This document shows positions 22,817 to 31,794 of a DNA stretch of 64,000 bases, piece after piece (the first letter of the stretch is position 1; each line of letters begins with the position of its first letter). Position numbers and translations under genes: made by a program. The notes below the pieces were generated by a model. That model was not told where the DNA came from and ran no database searches. It saw only the letters and a program-made list of their open reading frames with translations. This DNA is from Actinomadura mexicana (GTDB taxonomy: Bacteria > Actinomycetota > Actinomycetes > Streptosporangiales > Streptosporangiaceae), in the NCBI RefSeq assembly GCF_900188105.1, contig NZ_FZNP01000008.1, positions 248,001 through 312,000 of the forward strand, in the 5' to 3' direction.

Positions 22817-24842
22817 GGTCCGAAACACTACCGGCCCCGGGGCGTGTTCCGGCCCGGGGCGGGCGCCGGGACGAGCCGGGCCCGGGCGGCTCGGTACGAC
22901 CCTTGAGCCGGTCGGAGGACTGCAGCTGCCAGGCGACGCTCGTCACCATCACGCCCGGCTGGAACAGCAGCCGGCCCTTCAGCCGCAGCGCGCTCTGGTT
23001 GTGCAGGAGCTGCTCCCACCAGTGGCCGACGACGTACTCGGGGATGAACACGGTGACGACGTCGCGGGGGCTCTTGCGCCGGACGCTCTTGACGTACAAC
23101 AGCACCGGGCGCGTGATCTCCCGGTACGGCGAGTCGAGGATCTTCAGCGGGACGGGGATGTCGAGGGCGTCCCACTCGTCCTGGAGCCGCTGCGACTCCT
23201 CGGCGTCCACCGCCACGGTCACCGCCTCCAGCGTGGACGGCCGGGTGGCGCGGGCGTAGGCCAGGGCCCGCAGCGTCGGCTTGTGGATCTTGGAGACGAG
23301 CACGATGCCGTGGTTGCGGGCGGGCAGCGCGACGTCCTCGCCGGAGGGGACCAGTTCCGCGGCGACCCGGTCGTAGTGCCGCCTGATCGCCTTCATCAGC
23401 AGGAACAGCAGCGGCATCGCGATGCAGACGATGTAGGCGCCCAGCGCGAACTTGGTGATCAGCACGACGACCAGGACGATGCCGGTGAGGGTGGCGCCGA
23501 AGGCGTTGATCCCGCGAGAGGTGCGCATCCGGCGGCGCTGCGCCGGGTCGGCCTCGGCGGCGAGCAGCCGGTTCCAGTGCCGGACCATGCCGACCTGGCT
23601 GACGGTGAACGACACGAAGACGCCGACGGTGTAGAGCGGGATCAGCCGGCTGACGGACGCGTCGTAGGCGTAGATCAGCAGCCCGGCCATGGTGGCCAGG
23701 ATGATGATGCCGTTGCTGTAGGCGAGCCGGTCCCCGCGGGTGTGCAGCTGGCGCGGCAGGTAGCGGTTCTGCGCGAGCACCGAGCCGAGCACCGGGAACC
23801 CGTTGAACGCGGTGTTGGCGGCGAGGAACAGGATCAGCGCGGTCATCGCGGTGACCAGCGCGAACCCGGGGGTGAAGTTGCTGAACACCGTGTGCGCCAC
23901 CTGCGCGATCACCGGGTCGGCGTCGGTCACGGGCTTGCCGGTGGACGGGTCGATCAGCTGGCTGCCCTGGTCGGGCTCGGCGAACTTGGCGTCGGTGATG
24001 TAGGCGAACGCGGTCACGCCGCCGAACAGCGTCATCGCGACGAGCCCGAGCATCAGCAGGGTCGTGGCGGCGTTCTCGCCCTTGGGCTTGCGGAACGCGG
24101 GCACGCCGTTGCTGATCGCCTCGACCCCGGTCAGCGCGGCGCAGCCGGAGGAGAAGGCCCGCAGCAGCAGGAACACCAGGGCGAACCCGGCGAGGCCCAT
24201 CTCGTCGCCGCGGACCTCGTAGTGCGCCGTCTCGGCCTGCAGGTCGGTGCCCGAGACGAGCCGGACCAGGCCCCACGCCAGCATGCCGAAGACCGCGAAC
24301 ATGAACAGGTAGGTGGGGATCGCGAAGGCGACCCCGGCCTCCTTGAGGCCGCGCAGGTTCCCGAGGGTGAGCAGCACGACGATGACGATCGCGACGGCGA
24401 CCTCGTGCGGCTGCATGAACTTCAGCAGGGCGCCGAGGTTCTCCACCCCCGACGACACCGACACCGCCACGGTGAGGACGTAGTCGACCAGCAGCGCGCT
24501 GGCCACCACGACGCCCCAGTTGTCGCCGAGGTTGGTGGTGGCGACCTCGAAGTCGCCGCCGCCGCTCTGGTAGGCCCGGACGTTCTGCCGGTAGGAGGCG
24601 ACCACGGTGAGCAGGATGATCACGACGGCCGCGGCGATCCACGGGGTGTAGTGGTACATCACGAGGCCGCCCGCGCCGAGCGCGAGGAGGATCTCCTGCG
24701 GGGCGTAGGCGACCGACGACAGTGCGTCACTCGCGAAGACGGGCAGCGCGATGCGCTTCTTCAGCAGCTGTTCGTGCTGCTGGGCGCTGCTCAGCGCGCG
24801 GCCGAGGAGGAGCCGCTTCGCGAGGTCCGGAACCTTTGACAC
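22809..24842 (-). CDS. KimA-like APC-superfamily potassium transporter
   Basis: A 677-residue membrane protein with ~12 helices (residues ~30-430) and a soluble C-terminal domain. Diagnostic segments shared with Bacillus KimA (YdaO) are FASDALSSVAYAPQEILL, SYRQNVRAYQSGGG, ALLVDYVLTVAVSVSSG, LRAFSSGCAALTGVEAISN and LHTRGDRLAYSNGI. KimA is a high-affinity K+/H+ symporter inhibited by c-di-AMP through its C-terminal domain. The last ~35 residues are a Pro/Arg/Gly tail absent from KimA. It is divergent from the two TrkA genes, which supports a potassium role. The start is GTG 24842. Annotation as a generic amino-acid permease would probably be misleading. Confidence 0.82.
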   Translation of the reverse strand: MSKVPDLAKRLLLGRALSSAQQHEQLLKKRIALPVFASDALSSVAYAPQEILLALGAGGLVMYHYTPWIAAAVVIILLTVVASYRQNVRAYQSGGGDFEVATTNLGDNWGVVVASALLVDYVLTVAVSVSSGVENLGALLKFMQPHEVAVAIVIVVLLTLGNLRGLKEAGVAFAIPTYLFMFAVFGMLAWGLVRLVSGTDLQAETAHYEVRGDEMGLAGFALVFLLLRAFSSGCAALTGVEAISNGVPAFRKPKGENAATTLLMLGLVAMTLFGGVTAFAYITDAKFAEPDQGSQLIDPSTGKPVTDADPVIAQVAHTVFSNFTPGFALVTAMTALILFLAANTAFNGFPVLGSVLAQNRYLPRQLHTRGDRLAYSNGIIILATMAGLLIYAYDASVSRLIPLYTVGVFVSFTVSQVGMVRHWNRLLAAEADPAQRRRMRTSRGINAFGATLTGIVLVVVLITKFALGAYIVCIAMPLLFLLMKAIRRHYDRVAAELVPSGEDVALPARNHGIVLVSKIHKPTLRALAYARATRPSTLEAVTVAVDAEESQRLQDEWDALDIPVPLKILDSPYREITRPVLLYVKSVRRKSPRDVVTVFIPEYVVGHWWEQLLHNQSALRLKGRLLFQPGVMVTSVAWQLQSSDRLKGRTEPPGPGSSRRPPRAGTRPGAGSVSDRD

Positions 24843-25099
24843 GCAACGAGACTCTAGCCCCTGCGGACCGCTGCGCAGCGCCCGGCCGCCCCCGTCGGAC
24901 GGTGCCCGCGCGACCGCCTCGCCGCCCCGGCGGATAGCTGGTTGAGTAGTACTCGCCTGGGCGGATGTGTAGGTTTGCAGCCCGCAGGGATCATTCACAG
25001 GAAACGGTCCTCGGGTGCGGCGCGGTGTCGGCGGCGAATGCCGTGCCCGGCGCGGGGGGTACAGGGGGAGTGTCCCCCTGGACGGAAGAGGGAACGGCC

Positions 25100-25765
25100 G
25101 TGCATATCGTGATCATGGGATGCGGGCGGGTCGGCTCGACGCTCGCCCACATCCTGGAGGACAAGGGTCACTCGGTGGCCATCATCGACCAGAGCCCGGA
25201 GGCGTTCCGCCGGCTGCGCAGCGGGTTCCGGGGCCGCCGCATCACCGGGTTCGGATTCGACCGCGAGGTCATCGCCGAGGCGGGCATCGAGCGCGCGTCG
25301 GCGTTCGTGGCCGTCAGCAGCGGCGACAACTCCAACATCATTTCCGCGCGGGTCGCGCGCGAGACGTTCGGGGTCGACAACGTGGTGGCCCGGATCTACG
25401 ACCCGCGCCGGGCGGAGGTCTACCAGCGCCTCGGCATCCCCACGGTCGCGACCGTGCGGTGGACGGCCGACCAGATCCTGCGCCGCCTGCTGCCCGAGGG
25501 CGCCGAGCCGCTGTGGCGCGACCCGACCGGCGCGGTCGTCCTGGCCGAACTGGACTCCGGCCACCTGTGGGTGGGCGAGAAGGTCGGCGAGCTGGAGGAG
25601 CACGCGAAGACCCGGGTGGCGTTCCTGTCCCGGATGGGCGAGGCGCTCGTCCCCGATCGTGACACGGTGATCCAGGACGGCGACATCGTGCACATCATGG
25701 CGGGGGCCGACGACCTGGAGCGCGTCAACGCCGCGGTCGCGGCGCGGAACGGAGAGGACGCTTGA
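25100..25765 (+). CDS. ceoB: TrkA-type potassium uptake regulatory protein (CeoB-like)
   Basis: A 221-residue RCK protein. The Rossmann NAD-binding site is HIVIMGCGRVGSTLA with the acidic end of strand 2 at IIDQSPEAF (residues ~1-40). TrkA_C spans ~140-221 (GAVVLAELDSGHLWVGEKV to DGDIVHIMAGADDLERV). Such subunits gate potassium channels or transporters in response to nucleotides. The start is GTG 25100 with AGAGGGA upstream. The next gene begins inside its stop codon. No TrkG/TrkH pore gene is nearby; the divergent KimA-like permease is the only transporter at hand. Confidence 0.9.
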   Translation: MHIVIMGCGRVGSTLAHILEDKGHSVAIIDQSPEAFRRLRSGFRGRRITGFGFDREVIAEAGIERASAFVAVSSGDNSNIISARVARETFGVDNVVARIYDPRRAEVYQRLGIPTVATVRWTADQILRRLLPEGAEPLWRDPTGAVVLAELDSGHLWVGEKVGELEEHAKTRVAFLSRMGEALVPDRDTVIQDGDIVHIMAGADDLERVNAAVAARNGEDA

Positions 25766-26424
25766 TGCGGGTCGCGATCGCGGGGGCCGGCGCGGTGGGC
25801 CGGTCCATCGCCCAGGAGCTGCTGGAGAACGGGCACGAGGTTCTCCTGATCGACAAGAGCCCGAAGGCCATCAAGGTGGAGATGGTGCCGCGCGCGGAGT
25901 GGCTGCTGGCCGACGCGTGCGAGATCGCCGCGCTGGACGACGCTGCACTTGAGCGCTGCCAGGTGGTGGTCGCCTCCTCCGGCGACGACAAGGTCAACCT
26001 GGTGGTGTCGCTGCTGGCCAAGACCGAGTACGGCGTTCCGCGCGTGGTGGCGCGGATCAACCACCCGAACAACGAGTGGCTGTTCAACGAGTCGTGGGGC
26101 GTGGACGTGGCGGTCTCCACGCCGCGGCTGCTGTCGGCGCTGGTGGAGGAGGCCGTCAGCGTCGGCGACCTCGTCCGGCTGATGACGTTCCGGCAGGGCG
26201 AGGCCAACCTGGTGGAGCTCACGCTGCCCGACGACGCCCCCCTCGGCGGCGAGCGCGTCGGCTCGGTGGACTGGCCGCGCGACACCGCCCTGGTGGCGAT
26301 CCTGCGCGAGGGCCGGGTGCTGGTCCCCACGTCCGACGACACCCTGGAGCCGGGCGACGAGCTGATGTTCGTGGCCACCCAGGACGTGGAGGACGAACTC
26401 GCCGAACTCCTCGGCGGAAGGTAG
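25765..26424 (+). CDS. ceoC: TrkA-type potassium uptake regulatory protein (CeoC-like)
   Basis: A 219-residue second RCK subunit. RVAIAGAGAVGRSIAQELLE and LLIDKSPKAI form the nucleotide-binding Rossmann end. VASSGDDKVNLVVSLLAKTE and ARINHPNNEWLF are typical of CeoC. The TrkA_C domain occupies the last ~80 residues (LVELTLPDDAPLGGERV to EPGDELMFVATQ). ATG overlaps the ceoB stop (TGATG). The two proteins probably assemble as a hetero-octameric gating ring. It ends 2 bp from the convergent DUF3159 gene. Confidence 0.9.
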   Translation: MRVAIAGAGAVGRSIAQELLENGHEVLLIDKSPKAIKVEMVPRAEWLLADACEIAALDDAALERCQVVVASSGDDKVNLVVSLLAKTEYGVPRVVARINHPNNEWLFNESWGVDVAVSTPRLLSALVEEAVSVGDLVRLMTFRQGEANLVELTLPDDAPLGGERVGSVDWPRDTALVAILREGRVLVPTSDDTLEPGDELMFVATQDVEDELAELLGGR

Positions 26425-26426
26425 CG

Positions 26427-27122
26427 CTAGGCGGGTTTCTCGCTCTCGGCCGGACCTCCGCGGTGGAGGGGGGTACGGCCGCGGGCGAGGAGCCAGACCA
26501 TGGCCGCCAGCGCGGCGACCTGGAGGGGCCAGCCCATCACGATCTTGGCGGGGCCGAGCAGGCCGCTCTGGTCGCCGTCCGCGAGGTAGATCGGGTACTG
26601 GACGGCGACGCGCAGGACGCAGGGCAGCACGAGCAGCCAGGTGAGCCGGGAGCACAGCCGGACGATCCCGGGGTCGGCCCGCCAGGCGGTCGGGTCGCCG
26701 GTGACCGATCCGATGATGAAGCCGACGACCGGCCAGCGCACCGCGATCGAGAAGATCATCGCGGCGCCGTAGCCGGCGTTCAGCAGGATGCCGGGCAGGA
26801 AGGCGTTCTCGGCCTTGCCCGAGCGCAGCGCGAAGAACGCGGCGATGGCGATGCCGAACAGGCTGTTCAGGACGAACTGCGGGCTGGATCGCTGCACGAT
26901 CCGGACCAGGAGCAGCACCACCGCGGCGCCGACGCCGGCGCCGACGGCGAGCTTGACGTCCTTCGCGGCGACGTAGGTGCCGGTGAAGGCGATCGTCGGC
27001 ACCGCCGCCTCGACCATGCCGCGCACGCCGCCGAGCGCCTTGGTCAGCTGGGCGCGGACGGCCGCCTCGACGGTGTCGTGCGCGGCGGTCTCCCGCGCGG
27101 TGCCCGTTTCCGTTTCGCTCAC
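26427..27122 (-). CDS. DUF3159 membrane protein
   Basis: A 231-residue integral membrane protein with about six hydrophobic segments, including VKLAVGAGVGAAVVLLLV, FLPGILLNAGYGAAMIFS and LTWLLVLPCVLRVAVQYPIY. The cytoplasmic N-terminus (HDTVEAAVRAQLTKALGG) and the conserved GGVRGMVEAAVPTIAF and ADPGIVRLCSRLTW mark DUF3159, a family restricted to actinobacteria. Its function is unknown. Its constant position between the TrkA pair and the OB-fold gene suggests an ion or membrane homeostasis role, by inference only. The start is GTG 27122 with GGGAGA upstream. Confidence 0.85.
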   Translation of the reverse strand: MSETETGTARETAAHDTVEAAVRAQLTKALGGVRGMVEAAVPTIAFTGTYVAAKDVKLAVGAGVGAAVVLLLVRIVQRSSPQFVLNSLFGIAIAAFFALRSGKAENAFLPGILLNAGYGAAMIFSIAVRWPVVGFIIGSVTGDPTAWRADPGIVRLCSRLTWLLVLPCVLRVAVQYPIYLADGDQSGLLGPAKIVMGWPLQVAALAAMVWLLARGRTPLHRGGPAESEKPA

Positions 27123-27150
27123 GTGGCTCTCCCGGCGGCCGGCCGCGGCC

Positions 27151-27573
27151 TCACGCACCGCCGCGCAGCTCGTATCGCGGATTGAACATGACCTTGCGCC
27201 CGTCCTGCTCGCTCACCAGGCCCTCGGCGCGCAGCCGGCGCCCGGGGTCGATCCCGGCGATCTTGCGACGGCCGAGCCAGACCAGATTGATCACGTCGGT
27301 GCCGTCGTAGAGCTCGGCCTCCAGGGCGGGGGCGCCGCCCCGGGGACGGAGCGTCACCGTACGTAGCGTACCCGCCACGCAGTGCCGCTTGCGCGCGGCG
27401 CAGTCGGTGATCGGCGTCGCGCCCTCGTCGCCGGTGGTCTTCTGCAGTTCCTCGGCCTCCAGCTCGGCCTTGGTGGACGCCATGCGCCGCAGGAAGCGCC
27501 GCAGCCCGCCCTTGCCGCGCTCGCGCCCGCGGGGCTCCGCCCCCGGCGCGGTGCTGGCCGAAACCTCGTCCAT
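27151..27573 (-). CDS. OB-fold nucleic-acid-binding protein
   Basis: A 140-residue protein. A basic leader (RGRERGKGGLRRFLRRM) precedes an OB-fold of the tRNA-anti type at ~60-136 (RKRHCVAGTLRTVTLRPRGG, LEAELYDGTDVINLVWLGRR, IAGIDPGRRLRAEGLVS). This small protein is common in actinobacteria next to DUF3159 and is often annotated as an OB-fold nucleic-acid-binding protein. Possible roles are RNA or single-stranded DNA binding. It probably forms an operon with the downstream DUF3159 gene (28-bp gap). Confidence 0.82.
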   Translation of the reverse strand: MDEVSASTAPGAEPRGRERGKGGLRRFLRRMASTKAELEAEELQKTTGDEGATPITDCAARKRHCVAGTLRTVTLRPRGGAPALEAELYDGTDVINLVWLGRRKIAGIDPGRRLRAEGLVSEQDGRKVMFNPRYELRGGA

Positions 27574-27646
27574 ACCTCGAAGCGTATGGCATCACCGGAC
27601 GAAGCGGACCCCTTGCCCGCCGCCGGAACGAAGCCGGGACAAGAGT

Positions 27647-27690
27647 GGAATGAAGCATTCCGTTCTGCTATTATCGGAACAGAGCATTCC
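27647..27690 (+). promoter_or_regulatory. paired operators flanking a -10 element before the second DHA2 exporter
   Basis: GGAATG-AAG-CATTCC (27647-27661) is a perfect inverted repeat. A related site, GGAACAGAGCATTCC, occupies 27676-27690. TATTAT (27669-27674) between them is a good -10 element. No repressor gene is adjacent, so the regulator is encoded elsewhere. These sites differ from those upstream of the paralogous exporter. Confidence 0.65.
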
Positions 27691-27713
27691 GCTCCGAAGT
27701 GGAAGGACGGATC

Positions 27714-29189
27714 ATGACCGCCACCCTCGAAACCCCGGCCCCCGCGGCCGGAACGCGCCCCGGCGACGGTGCCGCGCCCGCCCCGCGCCGCTGGCTCGGC
27801 CTGTCGGCGATCCTGGCCGCCATACTGCTGAACCTGCTCGACTCCACCGTGGTGAACGTGGCCGCGCCCGCGATCCGCGCGGACCTCGGCGGGTCGTACT
27901 CCGCACTGCAGTGGACGGCCGCGGGCTACACGCTCGCCCTGGCGGTGGCTCTGCTGACCGGCGGACGGCTCGGCGACATGTTCGGGCGGCGGCCCGTCCT
28001 GCTGGCGGGCGCGGCCGCGTTCACGGCGATGTCGGTGGCGTGCGCGTTCGCCTGGTCGCCGGAGAGCCTGATCGCCGCCCGGGTCGCGCAGGGCCTGTGC
28101 GCCGCGGTGATGATCCCGCAGGGCTTCGGGCTGATCCGCGATCTGTTCGGGCATGACACCGGAAAGGCGTTCGCGCTGTTCGGGCCGGTGATCGGGCTGG
28201 CCACGATCCTCGGCCCGGTGGTCGCGGGCCTGCTGATCGACGCCGACCTGTTCGGCACCGGCTGGCGCGCGATCTTCCTGGTGAACGTGCCGGTCGGCGT
28301 CTACGCGCTGGTCGTGGGCGCCAGGGCACTGCCCGCTCCGGCCGCCGCCGACCGCTCGGGCGGCCTGGACGTCGCCGGGATGCTGCTCGGCGGCCTCGGC
28401 ATGAGCATGCTGGTCTACCCCCTCGTCCAGGGCCGCGACCTGGGCTGGCCCGCCTGGTCGCTCGCGCTGCTCGCCGGCTCGGTCCCCGTCCTCGCCCTGT
28501 TCGCCCTGCACCAGCTGCGCCGCAGCCGCCGGGGCCGGACGCCGCTGGTCAGGCTGAGCGTGTTCGCCAACCGCGCCTACGGCTCCGGCGTCCTGTTCGT
28601 CGTCGTCTTCTTCGGCGCGATCGCCGGGTTCTCCCTGGCCACCGGCCTGTTCCTCCAGCTCGGCCTCGGCTACACGCCGCTGGCCGCGAGCCTGGCGATG
28701 TCGTCCTGGGCGCTCGGGGCGTTCGCCGGGTCGGCGTTCAGCGGCATGACGATGGCCCGGCTGGGCCGCAGGATCCTGCACCTCGGCCTGGTGCTCATGA
28801 TCGCCGGACTGGCCGCCCTGTACGCGGTGTTCGAGGCGGCCGGGACGGGCGTCGGCGGCTGGCACCTGGCCGCACCGCTGCTGCTGTTCGGCGCCGGCAT
28901 GGGCATGATCTTCGTCCCGCTGTTCGACGTCATCGTCGCGGGCATCGCCGACCACGAGGTGGGCTCCGGCTCGGCCGCGCTGGAGTCGGTCCAGCAGCTC
29001 GGCGCGTCGCTCGGCGTCGCGGTCCTCGGCACGGTCTTCTTCGGGGCGATCGGCGCCCCGGTGGCCGGACGGTTCGCCGCACCGGCCGCGCTGGAGGCCG
29101 CGAAGCAGGTCACCGCCCTGACCGCCGCGCTCACCGCCGCCGCGTTCCTCGTCGCCTTCCTCCTGCCCCGCCGCGCCCGCACGAACTGA
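27714..29189 (+). CDS. MFS drug exporter, DHA2 family
   Basis: A 491-residue, 14-helix efflux protein. TM1 carries NLLDSTVVNVAAPAIRADLG; motif A is GGRLGDMFGRRPV; motif C-like glycines lie in TM5 (FGPVIGLATILGPVVAG). It is shorter than the 12.6-kb paralogue because it lacks that protein's ~65-residue extracytoplasmic segment before the last helix. GGAAGGA 4-10 nt before ATG 27714 decides the start. It is transcribed alone, preceded by two palindromic operators and followed by a hairpin. The substrate is unknown. Confidence 0.9.
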   Translation: MTATLETPAPAAGTRPGDGAAPAPRRWLGLSAILAAILLNLLDSTVVNVAAPAIRADLGGSYSALQWTAAGYTLALAVALLTGGRLGDMFGRRPVLLAGAAAFTAMSVACAFAWSPESLIAARVAQGLCAAVMIPQGFGLIRDLFGHDTGKAFALFGPVIGLATILGPVVAGLLIDADLFGTGWRAIFLVNVPVGVYALVVGARALPAPAAADRSGGLDVAGMLLGGLGMSMLVYPLVQGRDLGWPAWSLALLAGSVPVLALFALHQLRRSRRGRTPLVRLSVFANRAYGSGVLFVVVFFGAIAGFSLATGLFLQLGLGYTPLAASLAMSSWALGAFAGSAFSGMTMARLGRRILHLGLVLMIAGLAALYAVFEAAGTGVGGWHLAAPLLLFGAGMGMIFVPLFDVIVAGIADHEVGSGSAALESVQQLGASLGVAVLGTVFFGAIGAPVAGRFAAPAALEAAKQVTALTAALTAAAFLVAFLLPRRARTN

Positions 29190-29204
29190 CCCCGCGGCAC
29201 CCGG

Positions 29205-29229
29205 CCCGCCGTCCGCCCCGGACGGCGGG
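29205..29229. terminator. hairpin terminator
   Basis: CCCGCCGTCC (29205-29214) pairs with GGACGGCGGG (29220-29229) across a 5-nt loop, 15 bp after the exporter stop. Confidence 0.8.
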
Positions 29230-29376
29230 TCCGCCGTTTCCGGTGATTCCGGCCGCCCGCCCGGTCTGTACCTCAGGCTCCCCCTACGAAGGAGGAGGAC
29301 ACGAGCCGCGGGAACTCCGAATCGGCCTTCCCACGTCCGATCGGAACGCCTCGCCGGAGAGCATCGACATGAGTGA

Positions 29377-29401
29377 GTGCTCATCCGGTATGGATGAGCA
29401 C
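29377..29401. terminator. hairpin downstream of the ABC permease gene
   Basis: GTGCTCATCC (29377-29386) and GGATGAGCAC (29392-29401) form a perfect 10-bp stem with a 5-nt loop, 23 bp beyond the stop of the minus-strand permease. It is probably a terminator; a repressor site is a less likely alternative. The 29230-29376 interval holds no gene I can support. Confidence 0.6.
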
Positions 29402-29424
29402 CCACGCGAAGACGAGCCGGGCGG

Positions 29425-30780
29425 TCAGCGGAGGGCGGCCTCCACGGCGGGGACGCGGATCGCGCGGCGGGTGGCGGCCCAGGTCGTGGCGCCGGTCAGG
29501 GCGGCGGCGAGAGCGACGACCGCGAGGTAGGTCCACGCGTCCCCGGCCGGGACGGCGGAGTCGCGGCGGGCCAGCCCGAAGGGCACGATCGTGAAGACCG
29601 AGGCGACCGTTCCGCAGGCGACGCCGGTGACCGTCAGCACCGCCGACTCCAGCGCCACCGCGGCGAGCACCTGGCGCGGGGTCGCGCCGGCGAGCCGGGT
29701 CTGCCCGAACTCGCGGCGCCGGTGCGCGGTCGCCGCGACCAGCGTGTTGACCAGCATGATCGCCGTGAACAGCACCACCATCCCGATGACGACGAAGTTG
29801 AGCGTCTCGATGCTCTTCTGCTCGGCCGTCTTGGCCAGCCCGGCGGCCTCCATCGCCGCGTTCTCGGCGGCCTGGAGGTACAGGGTCCCGACGGCGGTGC
29901 CGACGAACAGGATGACCGGGGCGACCGCGGACGCCAGCGCGCCCGTCCGGCGGCGCATCGTGGCGGCCGCCAGCTCGCCGGCCGCGCCGAACGCGCGCAG
30001 CGGCCGGGCCAGCAGGGACGTCGCCCGCCGCATGATCGTCGGAGCCAGCAGCGCCAGCCCGATCGCGGCGAGGATGTCGGCCTGCCCGGACGTCGCCATC
30101 GCGTCGCTGCCCTTGCCGTCCATCAGCGTGACCGTGATGACCGCCTCGTCCAGCGCCAGCAGCAGGAACAGCACCGCGAAGACGATGCGCTTCCTGCTCG
30201 GCCTCCCGGTGTCCACCGCCGCGGACCGCATCGAGTCGGCGACCCCGGCGCGGGTGGCGCGCCGGGCGGTGATCAGGGCGGCGACGGTCGCGGAGACGGT
30301 CGTGATGCCGATCCCCATCGACAGCGCGACCGGGCCGAAGTGATGGCCGATCTCGGCGGGGACCTGGCCCGTGCCGTGCAGCAGGCCGAGCACGCCCCGG
30401 CCCGCCAGCATCCCGGGGACGACGGCGAGCAGCGCCGCGGCCACGGCCAGCCCGGCCGCCTCGCCGACGATCATCCGGGCGAGCTGCGCCGGGGTCGCGC
30501 CGACGCTCTTGAGCAGCGCGATCTCCGACGCACGCTGGCGCACCGACAGGGTCAGCGTCGAAGTGACCGCGAACACCACGAGAAGCAGTCCCCACCCGCC
30601 AACGACGTTGGCCATGATGACCAGCGTGTCCCGGGCCTCCCCGGTCGCGCCGCTCGCCGCGGCGGTGTCCAGCATCGAGGCGAACGCCATGATGATCGCG
30701 GAGCCGAGGAACAGTGCGAGGAAGCTCGCCGTGAACGCGCCCGCGCGCCGGCGCAGGGAGCGGATCGCCAGTGCGAACAT
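29425..30780 (-). CDS. FtsX-family ABC transporter permease
   Basis: A 451-residue membrane protein with about ten helices. It holds two compact FtsX cores: RQRASEIALLKSVGATPAQLARMI in the first and RRREFGQTRLAGATPRQVLAAV in the second are the cytoplasmic coupling loops that contact the ATPase. The large extracytoplasmic MacB-type domain is missing, so it belongs to the compact bacteriocin/antimicrobial-peptide or lipoprotein exporters. It starts 1 bp after the ATPase stop, so they form one operon. The substrate is unknown. Confidence 0.88.
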   Translation of the reverse strand: MFALAIRSLRRRAGAFTASFLALFLGSAIIMAFASMLDTAAASGATGEARDTLVIMANVVGGWGLLLVVFAVTSTLTLSVRQRASEIALLKSVGATPAQLARMIVGEAAGLAVAAALLAVVPGMLAGRGVLGLLHGTGQVPAEIGHHFGPVALSMGIGITTVSATVAALITARRATRAGVADSMRSAAVDTGRPSRKRIVFAVLFLLLALDEAVITVTLMDGKGSDAMATSGQADILAAIGLALLAPTIMRRATSLLARPLRAFGAAGELAAATMRRRTGALASAVAPVILFVGTAVGTLYLQAAENAAMEAAGLAKTAEQKSIETLNFVVIGMVVLFTAIMLVNTLVAATAHRRREFGQTRLAGATPRQVLAAVALESAVLTVTGVACGTVASVFTIVPFGLARRDSAVPAGDAWTYLAVVALAAALTGATTWAATRRAIRVPAVEAALR

Positions 30781-30781
30781 C

Positions 30782-31579
30782 TCACGCCCCCGCCGTCGTG
30801 CGCTGGCGCTCGACCTCGTCGGCCAGGTGCGTCATCCGCTCCGCCACGGCCTCGGCGGTCGGCGCGGACTGGTGGCCGACGATCCGCCCGTCCGCCAGAT
30901 ACAGCACGGCGTCGGCGAAGGACGCGGCGACCGGGTCGTGGGTCACCATCACCACCGTCTGCCCGAAGGCCCGCACCGACTCGCGCAGCAGGCCGAGCAC
31001 GTCGCGGGCGCTGCGGGTGTCGAGCGCGCCGGTCGGCTCGTCCGCGAACAGCACCCGGGGCCGGGCGAGCAGCGCCCGCGCGATCGCCACCCGCTGCTGC
31101 TGCCCGCCGGACAGCTCCGCGGGCAGGTGGCCGAGCCGCTCGCCGAGGCCCACCCGGTCCAGGACGGCCCGCGCCTGCCCCTTGTCCACCCTGCGGCCGG
31201 CGAGCTTGAGGGGGAGCACCACGTTCTGCATGGCCGACAGCGTCGGCAGCAGGTTGAACTGCTGGAAGACGAAACCGATCCGCTCCCGCCGGAACTTCGT
31301 CAGCTCCGCCTCCCCGTCGCCCGTCAGCTCCGCGCCGTCGACGAAGACGCGGCCCCCGGTGGGACGGTCCAGGCCCGCGGCGCACTGGAGCAGCGTGCTC
31401 TTGCCGGACCCGGACGGGCCCATGACCGCGGTGAACGACCCGGTCGGCAGCGACAGCGACACCCCGTCCAGCGCGACGACCTGATTGCCCTCGGGGCCGA
31501 ACACGCGGCGCACGTTCTCCAGCCGGAGCGCCTCCCCCGGCGCCCGGCGCTCCGGCTCAGGTCCCCTGCGTCCCAACAT
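30782..31579 (-). CDS. ABC transporter ATP-binding protein (LolD/MacB type)
   Basis: A 265-residue ATPase. Walker A GPSGSGKST, Q-loop FVFQQFNLLPTLSA, signature LSGGQQQRVAIARAL, Walker B VLFADEPTGALD and the His of MVTHDP are all intact. The FQQFNLLP/ADEPTGALD pattern is typical of ATPases that pair with FtsX permeases. The C-terminus carries an extra ~25-residue helix (TAEAVAERMTHLADEVERQ). GGAGGTGAGG precedes the ATG. It is cotranscribed with the downstream permease. Confidence 0.92.
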   Translation of the reverse strand: MLGRRGPEPERRAPGEALRLENVRRVFGPEGNQVVALDGVSLSLPTGSFTAVMGPSGSGKSTLLQCAAGLDRPTGGRVFVDGAELTGDGEAELTKFRRERIGFVFQQFNLLPTLSAMQNVVLPLKLAGRRVDKGQARAVLDRVGLGERLGHLPAELSGGQQQRVAIARALLARPRVLFADEPTGALDTRSARDVLGLLRESVRAFGQTVVMVTHDPVAASFADAVLYLADGRIVGHQSAPTAEAVAERMTHLADEVERQRTTAGA

Positions 31580-31794
31580 CGTCCTCACCTCCGCCCGGCG
31601 CCCCCTCGCGGGGCGCCTTCGGTACACGAAGCTACGGACGCGCGAAGCCGCAGAGGATGGGTCCAGCACTCCGATCGGGGTAGGCAAAACCCCACCATCG
31701 CCGGGCCCGGCCTCCCCCGCCGCGCGGGCACGTGCTGTGGTGGGCCCTCGCCCTCGGCGCCGACGACCCTTCCCGCATCCGGGAGGATGGGGGG

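Noticed and set aside
24843..25099. c-di-AMP (ydaO) riboswitch upstream of the KimA-like gene
   Set aside because: The 257-bp gap shows no recognisable ydaO core on the minus strand; the idea came only from the Bacillus homologue.
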